A stretch of DNA of 64,000 nt from Clostridium sp. SM-530-WT-3G (GCF_012843905.1 NZ_JABAGC010000011.1:17798-81797); one strand, 5' to 3'; positions 46,409 to 57,488 are shown, numbered from the stretch's first letter. The notes: a model not told the origin generated them from the sequence alone. Made by a program: numbers and translations.

Positions 46409-47557
46409 TTGGGAGGTATATACAATATTAATTTTAAAAAAATAGCAGCTTTGACTGTTGCTTTCAGTTGCCTGACAACAATCGTTCCATCTACATTATG
46501 TATGGGAACTAATGCTGTATACGCTGCAAGCAAAGGAGAACATTTAAGAGGAATAGATTTAGAAACTAATAAAGGAAAAACTATTAATATATATACTAAT
46601 AAGAAATGTGAAAGTAAATATAGATTAAGTAAGCTTTCTTCTAATGATAACGTTCCAACAGATTTATATGCTAAGATTGCAAGTAATGTAAGCAGAGTTA
46701 ACTTTGATTCAATCACTGTAGATGATGGATACGACTATAAAATCTTTAAAGGTAGCGATGAAATAGATACTGATACAGATGTAAGAGTAAGCAGTAGCAC
46801 TACATTTAAAATTAAAATATATGATAAGAATGATTCTTCTTCAGTAGTAGAAACATATTCCTTAAGAATAATTAAAGAATCAGACGATGATGATGAAAAT
46901 GATAATTATGATAATATCTATTTAGACGATTTATCAATCACTAACAGTAAAGGTAAAAAAGTAAGCTTTTCATTTAAAAAAAATACATCTACATATGACA
47001 TAGATGTTGATAATGATACAACATATGTTAAAATATACGCTGAACCAGAGTACAATGATTATACTGTAAAAATAGATGGTTCAAGAGTTGATGATGATGA
47101 TGACTGGACAAAAAAGGTCACTTTAAACGAAGGCAAAAATTCAATTCCTGTAAGAATTAAAGATGATGATGATAATGAAAGAACTTACACTTTAAACATT
47201 ACTAGAGCCTCAAAAACTCAAACTTCTACTGGTAATAATATAACAAACAATAATACAAATACTACAGTAAAGCCATCTCCAAATACAGTAGCACCTACAT
47301 TCTCAACAGCTAAATTAGGATGGGTTATGCAAGGAAACAACTGGTACTTTGTTCAACCAGATGGAAAGGCAGCAACTGGATGGGTTTATTCAAACTATAA
47401 ATGGTATTACATGGATACAAACGGCGTTATGAGAACAGGCTGGGTACAAGTTCCTACAAACAATAAATGGTACTTCTTCGATGGAAGTGGTGCAATGTTG
47501 TCTAATACAACTGTTGGTGGATACAGATTAGGTTCTGATGGAGCATGGATTCAATAG
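46409..47557 (+). CDS. Secreted surface protein with cadherin-like and choline-binding-type repeats
   Basis: About 376-382 residues. The signal peptide is IAALTVAFSCLTTIVPSTLC with cleavage near NAVYAA. Then come two beta-rich domains, the second (IYLDDLSITNSKGKK to RTYTLNITR) a cadherin-like beta-sandwich. An Asn/Thr linker and three wall-binding repeats follow (WVMQGNNWYFVQPDGKAATG; WYYMDTNGVMRTG; KWYFFDGSGAM). The repeats match those cut off the broken BspA-like protein. No ATG/GTG start is available: TTG 46409 lies within the ribosome site, and ATT 46427 is spaced ten bases after GGGAGG. Confidence 0.85.
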   Translation: MGGIYNINFKKIAALTVAFSCLTTIVPSTLCMGTNAVYAASKGEHLRGIDLETNKGKTINIYTNKKCESKYRLSKLSSNDNVPTDLYAKIASNVSRVNFDSITVDDGYDYKIFKGSDEIDTDTDVRVSSSTTFKIKIYDKNDSSSVVETYSLRIIKESDDDDENDNYDNIYLDDLSITNSKGKKVSFSFKKNTSTYDIDVDNDTTYVKIYAEPEYNDYTVKIDGSRVDDDDDWTKKVTLNEGKNSIPVRIKDDDDNERTYTLNITRASKTQTSTGNNITNNNTNTTVKPSPNTVAPTFSTAKLGWVMQGNNWYFVQPDGKAATGWVYSNYKWYYMDTNGVMRTGWVQVPTNNKWYFFDGSGAMLSNTTVGGYRLGSDGAWIQ

Positions 47558-47560
47558 TAC

Positions 47561-47591
47561 AAAAAAGTGGACTAAAATAAGTCCACTTTTT
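47561..47591. terminator. Bidirectional terminator between the surface protein and metH
   Basis: The arms AAAAAAGTGGACT and AGTCCACTTTTT are perfect and flanked by A- and T-runs, between convergent genes. Confidence 0.85.
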
Positions 47592-47606
47592 ATTTTTATA
47601 TAATTT

Positions 47607-50039
47607 TTATCCTAATACTACTTTAGCAATCTCTACAGATTCCTTTGCATCTTTGGCATAAAAATCTGCTCCAATCTTTTCAGCATAATCTGGAGTAAGA
47701 ACTGCACCTCCAACAAATATTTTACCCTTATATCCACTCTTTCTAAGAGCACTTATAGTTTCTTCCATACTTTTAAGTGTTGTAGTCATAAGTGCACTAA
47801 GTCCTAAAAGTGACACATCATGTACTTTTGCAGTCTCTACAACTTTTTCTACTGGAACATCTTTTCCTAAATCAATTATTTCATATCCATAATTTTCAAG
47901 TATAACTTTAACTATATTCTTCCCTATATCATGAATATCACCTTTTACAGTTGCAAGTACTATTTTTCCTTTTGAAATAGTATTACTACTATTTTTAGCT
48001 AATGATTCTTTTAATACATAAAAAGCATTTTTAACTGTTTCAGCAGACTGAATCAGCTGAGGTAGAAATATTTCGCCCTTTTCATATTTAGCCCCCACTT
48101 TATCTAATGCCGGTATAAGATATTCATTTACTATATAAAGTTCATCTTTATTTTCTAAAAGCTCTTTAGTACATTGTTTTGCCTCTTCTTTAAGTCCTTT
48201 AATAATAACCTCTTTCAAATCACTTTTTGGTGATTTATCATCTTGTATATCTCCTAATTTAGTTTCTACTCCGCTTAATGCTTTACTAGAATCATTTTTT
48301 ATAGATAATCTAACTTCTACATTTGCATATCTTTCAATATAATGTTCTGCATTCTTATCATAATTATATAGAACATTATAAGTATCTATGACTCTCATCA
48401 TGCCCTCTGCATTAGGATTCATTATAGGAAGATCCAGTCCATTGGCTAATGCAGAAGCTAAGAATGTTTCATTTATAAATTGCCTATTTGGAAGTCCAAA
48501 AGAAATATTTGACACTCCAAGAAGAGTTTTCACATTAAGCTTTTCTTTTACCATTCTTACAGCTTTAAGTGTTTCCTGTACTTCCTTTTGCTGTGCTGAT
48601 ACAGTAAGTACAAGACAGTCTATAAACACATCTTCTCTTCTAATTCCATATTCTTCTGCTCTTTTAATTATTTTTTCTGCAATTTTAAATCTATCTTCAG
48701 CTTTAAGTGGAATTCCTTTTTCATCTAAGGTAAGCCCAATTACATTTGCACCATACTTTTTTACTAATGGCAATATCTTATCTAAAACTTTGTCTTCTCC
48801 ATTTACAGAATTTAATATAGGCTTTCCATTATAATAACGTAATCCTGCTTCTATTGCTTCATGATCAGAAGAATCTATCTGAAGTGGAGTATCTATAATT
48901 CCCTGTATTTCCTTAATAACTGCTTGCATCATAACAGGCTCATTTATTTCTGGAAGTCCTACATTTACATCTAATATATGAGCTCCTGCTTCTACTTGTG
49001 AAATAGCTTGATTTAATATATAGTCTAAATCATTATTCTTAAGTGCTTCCTTAAATAATTTTTTTCCAGTAGGATTTATTCTCTCTCCTATAATTTTCAC
49101 ACCTTCTACTCTAACTACATTTGAAGGAGTACATACTGATGTGTAATATTTATTATTAAAAATTACAGGCTTTTTATTTTTTACCCTGTTTTTTAATTCT
49201 CTTATATACTCAGGAGTAGTGCCACAACATCCCCCTATAATTCTCACACCTAAATCTACAAAACTTGAAAGAGACTCTGCAAACTCTTCTTTTGTAATAT
49301 CATATATAGTTTCATTACTCTCTGAAATTGTTGGAAGCCCTGCATTAGGCTGTACCATAACTGGAATATGTGCAAGTGAACATATTTCTTCAACAATTGG
49401 TGCAAGCTGCTTTGGTCCAAGTGAACAGTTTACTCCAAGTGCATCTACTCCTAATCCTTCTAACACTAACACCATGGCTTCAACACTACATCCAGTAAAT
49501 GTTCTTTTATTTTCTTCAAAAGTCATTGTACAAAATACTGGAATATTACTGTTTTCTTTTGCTGCTAATATAGCTGCTTTAAGCTCATATAAATCCGTCA
49601 TAGTTTCAATAATTATTACATCTACACCAGACTTTACACCTTGAATTATTTGACGTTTAAATATATCGTAAGCTTTATCAAAACTTAATGTTCCCATAGG
49701 TTCTAAAAGTTCTCCTATAGGTCCTATATCAAGTGCAATATATACATCTTCTTTATTTCCTTTTGCTCTCTTTGCAATTTCTACTGCACTATCTATAGCA
49801 TCTTCAACTTCAAGGCCACATAATTTAAGTTTACGTTCATTTGCCCCAAATGTATTTGTTGTTATAACATTACATCCGCTTTCTATATATTCTCTATGAA
49901 CTTCTTCTATTATTTCAGGATTATTTAAATTAAGTAATTCAGGATTTTCCCCTAATTTTAATCCTTTTTTCTGAAGCATAGTCCCCATTGCTCCATCAAA
50001 TATTAATATATTATCTTGTAAAATTTCTTTAAGCCCCAC
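47607..50039 (-). CDS. metH: Cobalamin-dependent methionine synthase without reactivation domain
   Basis: An 810-residue enzyme that methylates homocysteine from methyltetrahydrofolate via cob(I)alamin. Domains in order: homocysteine/zinc barrel (1-290; LGVNCSLGP and GGCCGTTPEYI supply the zinc Cys), pterin-binding barrel (about 315-570; GERINPTGKKLFKEAL and LGVSNISFGLP), then the cobalamin cap and Rossmann domain with the base-off His in KGDIHDIGKNIV. E. coli MetH is about 1227 residues with a C-terminal AdoMet reactivation domain, missing here. That activity is supplied by the preceding gene, whose end overlaps this start by 11 bases. A SAM riboswitch controls both. Confidence 0.96.
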   Translation of the reverse strand: MGLKEILQDNILIFDGAMGTMLQKKGLKLGENPELLNLNNPEIIEEVHREYIESGCNVITTNTFGANERKLKLCGLEVEDAIDSAVEIAKRAKGNKEDVYIALDIGPIGELLEPMGTLSFDKAYDIFKRQIIQGVKSGVDVIIIETMTDLYELKAAILAAKENSNIPVFCTMTFEENKRTFTGCSVEAMVLVLEGLGVDALGVNCSLGPKQLAPIVEEICSLAHIPVMVQPNAGLPTISESNETIYDITKEEFAESLSSFVDLGVRIIGGCCGTTPEYIRELKNRVKNKKPVIFNNKYYTSVCTPSNVVRVEGVKIIGERINPTGKKLFKEALKNNDLDYILNQAISQVEAGAHILDVNVGLPEINEPVMMQAVIKEIQGIIDTPLQIDSSDHEAIEAGLRYYNGKPILNSVNGEDKVLDKILPLVKKYGANVIGLTLDEKGIPLKAEDRFKIAEKIIKRAEEYGIRREDVFIDCLVLTVSAQQKEVQETLKAVRMVKEKLNVKTLLGVSNISFGLPNRQFINETFLASALANGLDLPIMNPNAEGMMRVIDTYNVLYNYDKNAEHYIERYANVEVRLSIKNDSSKALSGVETKLGDIQDDKSPKSDLKEVIIKGLKEEAKQCTKELLENKDELYIVNEYLIPALDKVGAKYEKGEIFLPQLIQSAETVKNAFYVLKESLAKNSSNTISKGKIVLATVKGDIHDIGKNIVKVILENYGYEIIDLGKDVPVEKVVETAKVHDVSLLGLSALMTTTLKSMEETISALRKSGYKGKIFVGGAVLTPDYAEKIGADFYAKDAKESVEIAKVVLG

Positions 50040-50721
50040 AATTTTCTCCTTTTCTTCTAAAACTGCAATTTTTATAATTATTACATTCTTGGCAGTTTCT
50101 TTCCTTTATTTTAATATTTTTATTTATTATACCTATTATTGCTGTTACAGACTTTCTTGGAAATAGCAAGAAATTTTCAGATGTGGTAAGTCCAATTTTC
50201 TTCTGTGCATCTAAAACATTTAGGAAATTTTTTTGAATATCTAAAGGAAGATCTCCATAACCTGGACTATATCTAAAAGTAATATTCATATTTTTCTCCT
50301 GTACATATTTCCTTATTTCGTTTTCCACCATATCACAAACTTCTTCAATAGCTGTTGTTGCACATGCATCTAGTATAATTCCTTTGGTAAGATTTATTCT
50401 CTCATACACTCTTGTTTTTCTTTCAATTTCATTTCCTAATGTAACTGCCATAAGTACACATTCTGTTGAATTTTTAAGATGTCTTTTTATATCATTACCT
50501 TCTAAAATAAGACTTGTTCCTTCAACCTTTATGCCATCCTCTATTTCCTCTACTTTTCTGTAACTATAAGTGAATCTCGGTGAAATTATATGTATAACTT
50601 CTCTTCTACATTCATCTATAAGATTCATCATATCTTCATTGATTACCTGACCATTATGCCCTAAGTACCTCAATACTTCATCTTTATTAATTTTTAAATT
50701 AGAAAAATTAATATAAATCAC
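50029..50721 (-). CDS. Stand-alone methionine synthase activation (AdoMet-binding) protein
   Basis: About 227-231 residues matching the MetH reactivation domain fold. NLTKGIILDACATTAIEEVCD and the AdoMet-contacting RYSPGYGDLPLDIQKNFLNVLDA (the RxSPGYGxxP motif) are present. The C-terminal CQECNNYKNC adds a Cys cluster. It overlaps metH by 11 bases and reductively remethylates inactive cob(II)alamin. Start is unclear: GTG 50721 lies inside the ribosome site GGTGGTG, and ATT 50712 is at ideal spacing (six bases). Confidence 0.88.
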   Translation of the reverse strand: MIYINFSNLKINKDEVLRYLGHNGQVINEDMMNLIDECRREVIHIISPRFTYSYRKVEEIEDGIKVEGTSLILEGNDIKRHLKNSTECVLMAVTLGNEIERKTRVYERINLTKGIILDACATTAIEEVCDMVENEIRKYVQEKNMNITFRYSPGYGDLPLDIQKNFLNVLDAQKKIGLTTSENFLLFPRKSVTAIIGIINKNIKIKERNCQECNNYKNCSFRRKGENCGA

Positions 50722-50766
50722 CACCTTTTTTATTTTTTCTGAATGAAGTATTATAATATAACAAAA

Positions 50767-50789
50767 GCCCAAAGGTATTTCCTTCAGGC
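50767..50789 (-). terminator. Expression-platform terminator of the SAM riboswitch
   Basis: On the minus strand, GCCTGAAGG, a short loop and CCTTTGGGC, followed by TTTTG, lie directly after the aptamer. Confidence 0.82.
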
Positions 50790-50809
50790 TCTGCCACTTA
50801 TAAAAACAC

Positions 50810-50917
50810 CTTATCTGTCAGCTTTCACTGCAGGAATTAGCACCATATACCTCTTGATTAAAATATTGGTTGCTGGGCTTCACAGGGCCAGTCCCTCCAC
50901 CACTCTTGATAAGTCTC
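50810..50917 (-). ncRNA. SAM-I (S-box) riboswitch aptamer
   Basis: On the minus strand: CTTATCAAGAGTGGTGGAGG, ACTGGCCC, GAAGCCCAGCAACC, GGTGCTAATTCCTGCA and the closing AGATAAG. These are all the diagnostic blocks of SAM-I in order. Binding of S-adenosylmethionine favours the downstream terminator, so the metH operon is expressed when methionine/SAM is low. Confidence 0.96.
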
Positions 50918-51126
50918 ATATTATTTGATATTATATATCAGTCCTCATTTTTTGTAAAGAGTGCAATATTTAGTATAAAGTTTAATAATTATTGTCTATG
51001 TATTAACTTTAATAAACTTAATATTTACACCAAGATTTAGAATAATTAATATAAAAAATTTCTTTATGTAAGTTAGTTTACTTATGTAGATTATTTTATT
51101 ATTTAATGTAAAAATATAGATTCATT

Positions 51127-52080
51127 TTATCTTTTTATCAAAAGTAATACTATTGATAACACACTAAACGCTAGACTTATAAGCATTATACAATTTACTA
51201 CCTGAGTTGTTGAAAATCCCCTTTCTTCAAGTCTATAATGAATCTGACTCCTATCTGCTTGATATACAGGCTTTCCTTCAGTAAATCTCTTGAATATTAC
51301 GAATAAGTTATCAAAAATAGGTACAGCAAGTGCTAATATAGGTATGAACAAGCTCATTACTGTTGCTTGCTTAAATGCACCATCTAATGCTGTAATACTT
51401 AAAATAAATCCCAAGAAATTAGCTCCTGAATCCCCCATAAATACTTTAGCCGGATACTTATTATAATATAAAAATCCTATTATTGCTCCTGCCAATATTA
51501 TTGATACTAAAGCTGATGGATCCTGTTGATCAAGTATTAAAGCTGCAACAAAAAATGTTCCTGCAGAAATAAGAGATAATCCTCCCGCTAAACCATCTTT
51601 CCCATCTGACCAGTTAATTACAGTAGTAACCCCAAATATCCATGTTATAGTTAGTATAAACTGAATTGTTTTGCTAAGTTCTATATACTGTGAAGTAAAT
51701 GGATTTGTAAAGCCTACAAAAGCAATACCAGAATTAAATATTAATACTGCCGAAAACAACTGAATCGCAAGTCTTGGAAATATAGGAAATTCTTTTCCTT
51801 TAGTCTTATAATAATCATCTACAAGTCCAATAATCAAAATCAATGTTGAAGTCACAAATATAACTATCTGCTGCTTCAAATCATCTCTTACAAATATGAA
51901 ATAAGAAATAAAAAAACCTATATATAGTGCAATTCCTCCACACAATGGCTTTGGAGTTTTATGCTGCTTTCTCTTACTAGGTTTATCAGTAAATTCTAAC
52001 TTATGAGATAGTTTCATAAGGAATGGCATGGTAGCAAAACACACAACAAGTGAAACGACCATTGCTAAAACATATTTCAT
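51127..52080 (-). CDS. Undecaprenyl-phosphate N-acetylglucosamine-1-phosphate transferase-like (TagO/WecA family)
   Basis: A 317-residue protein with about ten membrane helices that would move a GlcNAc-1-P (or related) unit onto undecaprenyl phosphate, starting wall polymer synthesis. Catalytic loops of the MraY/WecA superfamily are present: KRKQHKTPKPLCGG, VDDYYK (the Asp pair), NWSDGKDGLAGGLS, and KVFMGDSGANFLGF. The C-terminal loop has QIHYRLEERG. The usual DGLDGLA reads DGKDGLA. ATG with AAGGAG. Single gene. Confidence 0.9.
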   Translation of the reverse strand: MKYVLAMVVSLVVCFATMPFLMKLSHKLEFTDKPSKRKQHKTPKPLCGGIALYIGFFISYFIFVRDDLKQQIVIFVTSTLILIIGLVDDYYKTKGKEFPIFPRLAIQLFSAVLIFNSGIAFVGFTNPFTSQYIELSKTIQFILTITWIFGVTTVINWSDGKDGLAGGLSLISAGTFFVAALILDQQDPSALVSIILAGAIIGFLYYNKYPAKVFMGDSGANFLGFILSITALDGAFKQATVMSLFIPILALAVPIFDNLFVIFKRFTEGKPVYQADRSQIHYRLEERGFSTTQVVNCIMLISLAFSVLSIVLLLIKR

Positions 52081-52284
52081 CTTATCTACTCCTTAGTTAA
52101 AATCATCAAATTAATAATTTTATATTGTAATTTTCTATTATTTTCACTTCTTTGATTATACTATTAATACCAGCTTATATCAATTACAAAATTCTTAAAG
52201 TTTCAGGCAATTAAAAAGCTTATGCCCTATTAATTAAATACTCTAATAAATTAAAAATAGTATATTTTTATCCAATAACAAACA

Positions 52285-52312
52285 AGGAGTACTACTTACT
52301 TGTAGTACTCCT
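52285..52312 (-). terminator. Terminator of the V-type ATPase operon
   Basis: The perfect arms AGGAGTACTAC and GTAGTACTCCT are followed on the minus strand by TGTTTGTT. Confidence 0.82.
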
Positions 52313-52369
52313 ATTAATCTAAGATTGTATTAATAAACCACATTTCTATACTTTATTACAATCCCAAAT

Positions 52370-53011
52370 TTATCCTCTCTGTTCGATCATACTCTTAACC
52401 TTCATTAATCTAGTTGTAGCAGATCTTTCATTTTCATCAAGTCTCATTCTAATGTACTTTATAGTCTCTTGAAGTTGAGGTATTGTCATATATTCAAGAG
52501 CATTAACTCTTCTTCTAGTACTTTCAATTTCGTCAGCCATTAATTGACATGACTTTTCTACTTCTGCAAGTTCTAGTAATTGTGGAAGAATTCCATAAAG
52601 TTTTGAAAGTGTATCGTCAAGTTCTGAAGAGGTATTTGCAAATCCATATGGATATATGCTTCCTTCATCTCCTTCAAGTTGTCTCTTGAAGTTCATTACA
52701 GGAACAGATACACTCATTACATTCTTTTCTCCAACTTCAACAGAAATCTTTTCTTTAGGATAAATGATAGCTTCTTCTAAGAATTCAGAACTCATTACAG
52801 CTCTAGCCATAACGAAATCCTTAAGAGAACTTTGAAGATTTTCTTCAACCTCTTTTCTTAGCTTATTGTTATACTTAACAAGGTTAATGAATTGTCTCAT
52901 TAATTCGTCTTGTTTATCCTTTAAAAGCTTATGACTTCTAGTAGATGTCGCAAGTCTTTTCTTTAGCTTAGAGAGTTCCATTCTCGTAGGATTGACGTTT
53001 AACTTAGCCAT
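52370..53011 (-). CDS. V-type ATP synthase subunit D
   Basis: A 213-residue coiled-coil protein, the central rotor shaft. [33 protein letters not shown] at the N-terminus and [30 protein letters not shown] at the C-terminus are family signatures. It starts four bases after the stop of subunit B and is the last gene of the operon. Confidence 0.96.
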   Translation of the reverse strand: MAKLNVNPTRMELSKLKKRLATSTRSHKLLKDKQDELMRQFINLVKYNNKLRKEVEENLQSSLKDFVMARAVMSSEFLEEAIIYPKEKISVEVGEKNVMSVSVPVMNFKRQLEGDEGSIYPYGFANTSSELDDTLSKLYGILPQLLELAEVEKSCQLMADEIESTRRRVNALEYMTIPQLQETIKYIRMRLDENERSATTRLMKVKSMIEQRG

Positions 53012-53014
53012 AGA

Positions 53015-54394
53015 CTATTCTTCCTCTCTTGGCAGATATTTTTCAAGATATTCGTCTCTGATTCTCTTAAGTTCTGTTCTTGGAATCATTTTTAATAATT
53101 TCCATCCAAGATCAAGTGTTTCTTCAATACTTCTGTTTGTATTGAATCCTTGAGAAACATATTCTTTTTCGAAAGCTTCTGCGAATTTAGCTAACTTCTT
53201 ATCTGTTTCAGATAATGCTGATTCACCTAAGATAGCTGATAATTCTTTTGCTTGTTTACCTTGAGAATATGCTGCAAATAATTGGTTCATAGTATCAGCA
53301 TGGTCTTCTCTAGTCTTTCCTTTACCTATACCCTTATCTTTAAGTCTTGAAAGTGATGGTAAAACATCGATAGGTGGCATTAAACCTTTCTTGTATAATT
53401 CTCTTGAAAGGATAATTTGACCTTCTGTAATATATCCAGTTAAGTCTGGAATTGGGTGAGTCTTATCATCTTCAGGCATTGTAAGTATAGGAATTTGAGT
53501 TATAGAACCTTCTTTTCCTGTGATTCTTCCTGCTCTTTCGTATAAAGTAGAAAGGTCAGTATATAAGTAACCTGGATATCCTCTTCTTCCTGGAACTTCT
53601 TTTCTAGCGGCAGATATTTCTCTTAATGCTTCGGCATAGTTAGTGATATCTGTCATGATAACAAGTACTTGCATTCCTTTTTCATATGCTAAGTATTCAG
53701 CACAAGTAAGTGCCATTCTTGGAGTAGCTATTCTTTCGATAGCTGGGTCAGATGCTAAGTTCATAAATAGAACTGATCTGTCGATCGCACCTGTCTTTTT
53801 AAATTCATCAACGAAGAATTCAGCTTCTTCGAATGTGATACCTATAGCTGCGAACACGATCGCGAACTTAGAATCTGAATTTAAAACTTTCGCTTGTCTT
53901 GCTATTTGTGCAGCAAGCTCTTGGTGAGGTAAACCTGATGCTGAGAAAACAGGTAACTTTTGTCCTCTAACTAGAGTATTAAGTCCATCAATAGCAGAAA
54001 CACCTGTTTGAATAAATTCTGATGGGAAATCTCTGGCCATTGGGTTTATAGCTTCACCATTTATATCAACTCTTTTTTCTGGAATGATTTCTGGACCATT
54101 ATCATTTGGTCTACCCATTCCATCGAATACTCTACCAACCATATCTTCTGATACGCCTAGTTCAAGTGGTCTTCCTAAAAATTTAGCCTTAGTACCTTTT
54201 AAGTTTATACCAGTAGATCCTTCGAAAATCTGAACCATAGCTTTTGATCCGTTGATTTCAAGAACCTTACCTCTTCTTTTTTCACCAGTGTGAAGTTCAA
54301 TATCAACTAATTCATCGTATTTAACACCTTCAACACCATCAACAACCATTAAAGGGCCAACAACTTCTGTAACTGTTCTATACTCTTTAAGCAT
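53015..54394 (-). CDS. V-type ATP synthase subunit B
   Basis: A 459-residue regulatory, non-catalytic subunit of the hexameric head. [16 protein letters not shown] stands where catalytic subunits have a P-loop. [24 protein letters not shown] and [22 protein letters not shown] match the family. Its start overlaps the end of subunit A by eight bases. Confidence 0.97.
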   Translation of the reverse strand: MLKEYRTVTEVVGPLMVVDGVEGVKYDELVDIELHTGEKRRGKVLEINGSKAMVQIFEGSTGINLKGTKAKFLGRPLELGVSEDMVGRVFDGMGRPNDNGPEIIPEKRVDINGEAINPMARDFPSEFIQTGVSAIDGLNTLVRGQKLPVFSASGLPHQELAAQIARQAKVLNSDSKFAIVFAAIGITFEEAEFFVDEFKKTGAIDRSVLFMNLASDPAIERIATPRMALTCAEYLAYEKGMQVLVIMTDITNYAEALREISAARKEVPGRRGYPGYLYTDLSTLYERAGRITGKEGSITQIPILTMPEDDKTHPIPDLTGYITEGQIILSRELYKKGLMPPIDVLPSLSRLKDKGIGKGKTREDHADTMNQLFAAYSQGKQAKELSAILGESALSETDKKLAKFAEAFEKEYVSQGFNTNRSIEETLDLGWKLLKMIPRTELKRIRDEYLEKYLPREEE

Positions 54395-56165
54395 TTGTAA
54401 CCCCTCCCTTACTTATTAGGTCATCAATTGCAGCATGTAAATCCACACCAATTTGATCTATTTTATCAAGATCTTTTTCGTGTATGTACTTACTTCTAGC
54501 AATTCTATCTTTTAAATCTTCCATAGCCATTATATCGCTTAAGTAAACTCCAGCTTCTAATGCTCTTTCTGCTTCATGTTTGTATCCTAAGATAAGACTT
54601 AACATCTTATATTGTTTCTTTAATGATGTATAAGTATCAACTTCGTGGAAACCATTTTGTTGTAAATAGTCTTCTCTTATTGACTTAGCTACATCTAATT
54701 TTAATCTATCTTTTTCAGATAATGCATCAATACCAACAAGTCTTACGATTTCTTGTAATTGAGCTTCATCTTGAAGTATAGTCATAGCTTCTAATCTTAA
54801 AGCTCCCCAGTCTGGTGCAACATGTTCATCCATCCAGTTATCAATTGTATCTTGATATAATGAGTATGAAGTTAACCAGTTAATAGTTGGGAAGTGTCTT
54901 TGATATGCAAGTTGTGCATCAAGACCCCAGAATACTTTAACTATTCTTAATGTACCTTGTGATACTGGTTCAGAAATATCTCCTCCTGGAGGTGATACTG
55001 CACCAATTGCAGTGATTGAACCTTGTCTTCCATCATTACCTAGACATTCAACTTTACCAGCTCTTTCATAGTAGTCAGCAAGTCTTGATCCAAGGTATGC
55101 TGGGTAACCTTCATCCCCTGGCATTTCTTCAAGTCTACCAGACATTTCTCTTAATGCTTCTGCCCATCTTGAAGTAGAGTCAGCCATGATTGATACTGAA
55201 TATCCCATATCTCTGAAGTATTCAGCTATAGTGATACCTGTATATATAGAAGCTTCTCTGGCAGCAACTGGCATATTTGAAGTATTTGCTATAAGAACTG
55301 TTCTCTTCATTAGAGATTCACCAGTCTTAGGGTCGATTAGTTCTGGGAATTCATTAACAACGTCTGTCATTTCGTTACCACGTTCTCCACAACCAACGTA
55401 AACAACTATTTCAGCATCTCCCCATTTAGCAATTTGGTGCTGAGTAACTGTCTTACCAGCTCCGAATGGTCCTGGGATAGCAGCTGCTCCACCCTTAGCT
55501 ACAGGGAAGAATGTATCGATAACTCTTTGACCAGTTAACATTGGTTCTTTAGGGTTGATTTTTCTCTTATATGGTCTACCCTTTCTTACTGGCCACTTTT
55601 GCATTAATTGAACTTCTTTATCTCCATCTTTAGTTTCAACTACTGCAACTGTTTCAACAACAGTAAAACTTCCGCCTTTAATTTCTTTAATTTTACCTGA
55701 AATTCCTACTGGAATCATGATTTTTTGTAAAACAACTGGAGTTTCTTGAACTGTTCCAATAATATCTCCTGGTTCTACCATATCTCCTACTTTAGCAGTT
55801 GGATTGAATTCCCACTTCTTTTCTCTATCTAATGAAGGAACTGTAACACCTCTTATTAGGAATGGTGATTTAGCAACCTCCATAAATTTATCTAGTGGTC
55901 TTTGAATTCCGTCAAACATGGCTTCCATAAGTCCTGGTCCAAGTTCAACACTTAATGGCTCTCCAGTAGTAACAACTGGATCCCCAGGTCCGATTCCTGA
56001 TGTTTCTTCGTAAACCTGGATAGAAGCCTTATCGCCTCTCATATCGATGATTTCACCGATAAGCCCTTTTTCTCCAACCTTACAAACGTCTTGTATATTA
56101 GCTTCATCCATACCTTCAGCAACAACTAATGGTCCTGAAACTTTAATTATCTTTCCGGTCTTCAC
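54387..56165 (-). CDS. V-type ATP synthase catalytic subunit A
   Basis: A 592-residue catalytic subunit with Walker [10 protein letters not shown] (near residue 232), the long non-homologous insertion typical of A subunits (about 115-200), [11 protein letters not shown] and the Walker B region [22 protein letters not shown] start with AGGTAGG. It couples ATP turnover in the head to ion movement in the membrane. Confidence 0.97.
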   Translation of the reverse strand: MKTGKIIKVSGPLVVAEGMDEANIQDVCKVGEKGLIGEIIDMRGDKASIQVYEETSGIGPGDPVVTTGEPLSVELGPGLMEAMFDGIQRPLDKFMEVAKSPFLIRGVTVPSLDREKKWEFNPTAKVGDMVEPGDIIGTVQETPVVLQKIMIPVGISGKIKEIKGGSFTVVETVAVVETKDGDKEVQLMQKWPVRKGRPYKRKINPKEPMLTGQRVIDTFFPVAKGGAAAIPGPFGAGKTVTQHQIAKWGDAEIVVYVGCGERGNEMTDVVNEFPELIDPKTGESLMKRTVLIANTSNMPVAAREASIYTGITIAEYFRDMGYSVSIMADSTSRWAEALREMSGRLEEMPGDEGYPAYLGSRLADYYERAGKVECLGNDGRQGSITAIGAVSPPGGDISEPVSQGTLRIVKVFWGLDAQLAYQRHFPTINWLTSYSLYQDTIDNWMDEHVAPDWGALRLEAMTILQDEAQLQEIVRLVGIDALSEKDRLKLDVAKSIREDYLQQNGFHEVDTYTSLKKQYKMLSLILGYKHEAERALEAGVYLSDIMAMEDLKDRIARSKYIHEKDLDKIDQIGVDLHAAIDDLISKGGVTNA

Positions 56166-56182
56166 CTTACATACCTACCTTT

Positions 56183-56494
56183 CTATAAAATATTCATACC
56201 GACAGCTTTTTCAACGTTATCGCTGATTCTTTGCATACCTATATTTAATGTTCCTTGATTGCTTGGAATTAATATAATAGCTGGAAGTACTGCTTTATTA
56301 TATCTTTCAATAGTTTCTTCGATATTTTGAGCTACATGCTCAGTTACGAATATAACTGCATAATCGTTTTTTGCTAATGTATCGATAGTCTTCTTAGCTT
56401 CATCTGCTTCAATTACTGGAAAAACATCAATTCCAAGAGCTTTGAATGCTAAAACTGAATCCTTATCTCCTACAACACCTATTTTCTTAAACAT
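56183..56494 (-). CDS. V-type ATP synthase subunit F
   Basis: I take ATG 56494 ([17 protein letters not shown]), which overlaps the stop of subunit C; GTG 56503 is an alternative with better ribosome-site spacing. 103 residues, a small Rossmann-like rotor subunit that binds D, with the usual [13 protein letters not shown] and [10 protein letters not shown] strands. Confidence 0.92.
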   Translation of the reverse strand: MFKKIGVVGDKDSVLAFKALGIDVFPVIEADEAKKTIDTLAKNDYAVIFVTEHVAQNIEETIERYNKAVLPAIILIPSNQGTLNIGMQRISDNVEKAVGMNIL

Positions 56495-57488
56495 AAATAT
56501 CACGCAGCCTTTCTCTTACTACTTCTGCAGAAATATTATTGAGTTTGCCAACCATTATTATCCTTATAATCTTGATTTCTGTTTCCTTAGCATAAATATA
56601 AGCCAATAGTGGTTCAACACCAAATGGTATAATCTTTGCATCCTTCATCATGCTCATCACATAGTTGTCAGCAAGTTTTTCAAATAAACTTACTGAACCA
56701 TTCTTAGTATATTCTTCTATACCAGTTCTTACGAAATCAGCATAATTTGTGAATGCAAGCTTAGTTACGATATTTTCTGGAGTATCGTTCAGCATACCTA
56801 GTAGCTTATCTTTATCTATTGAACCACCTTCAATTATAACAGAAGTAAAGAATTCTCTTCCTTTATGTTGCTTTTTAACTCTTAAAAGAGTCTTTAAGTT
56901 TGTAGAATCAACTAACGCATCTACATACTTATCAACAAAAGTATCATTGATTTCTTTTTTAATTTCTACTAATGCTTTAAACATATATCTATCTAATATA
57001 ACATCGATCATTTGAGGATCCTTAGTAGTTTCAAAATCAGCCTTTGCTTCTTCTACAGCTTCTCTCATAGTATGAGGTAAGTCTGAAAGATTTCCATTTT
57101 CTATCATAACTTTTAATTCATTAGCGTTTATTGTACCCACATTCATTAAAAGATATGATAAATCTTGGTTTAAAAACATTCCTTTTAAAATTACTTTTAT
57201 GTTTTGATAGTCATATTTAATGCTCATTAAATCTACAAGAGATTTAACTGGGCTTATTTCGTACATTACAGTGAATAATCTTTTTAATTCTTCACTTAAA
57301 ACTACTTCATAATCTTCTGCCCTTTTAACATTTGTCATAACATTGGCATACTCTGTTTCTTGAAGAACTTTTAATGCTTCATCCGCAGAATGAGAATCTA
57401 TCATTCTATCGATTTTTGCTTTATCAAGGAGTTTTGTCTCGTATACCCTTATTCTAGGGATAACTTGACTAAATTGCATTCCATCCAT
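56487..57488 (-). CDS. V-type ATP synthase subunit C
   Basis: A 333-residue funnel-shaped subunit (called d in eukaryotes) that caps the membrane ring. Typical segments include [21 protein letters not shown] and KIDYQN-like [18 protein letters not shown] with AAGGAGG. Confidence 0.93.
   Translation of the reverse strand: MDGMQFSQVIPRIRVYETKLLDKAKIDRMIDSHSADEALKVLQETEYANVMTNVKRAEDYEVVLSEELKRLFTVMYEISPVKSLVDLMSIKYDYQNIKVILKGMFLNQDLSYLLMNVGTINANELKVMIENGNLSDLPHTMREAVEEAKADFETTKDPQMIDVILDRYMFKALVEIKKEINDTFVDKYVDALVDSTNLKTLLRVKKQHKGREFFTSVIIEGGSIDKDKLLGMLNDTPENIVTKLAFTNYADFVRTGIEEYTKNGSVSLFEKLADNYVMSMMKDAKIIPFGVEPLLAYIYAKETEIKIIRIIMVGKLNNISAEVVRERLRDIYV

Noticed and set aside
50743..50928. Plus-strand frame over the metH leader
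   Set aside because: It is the antisense of the SAM-I riboswitch, which explains the sequence fully.
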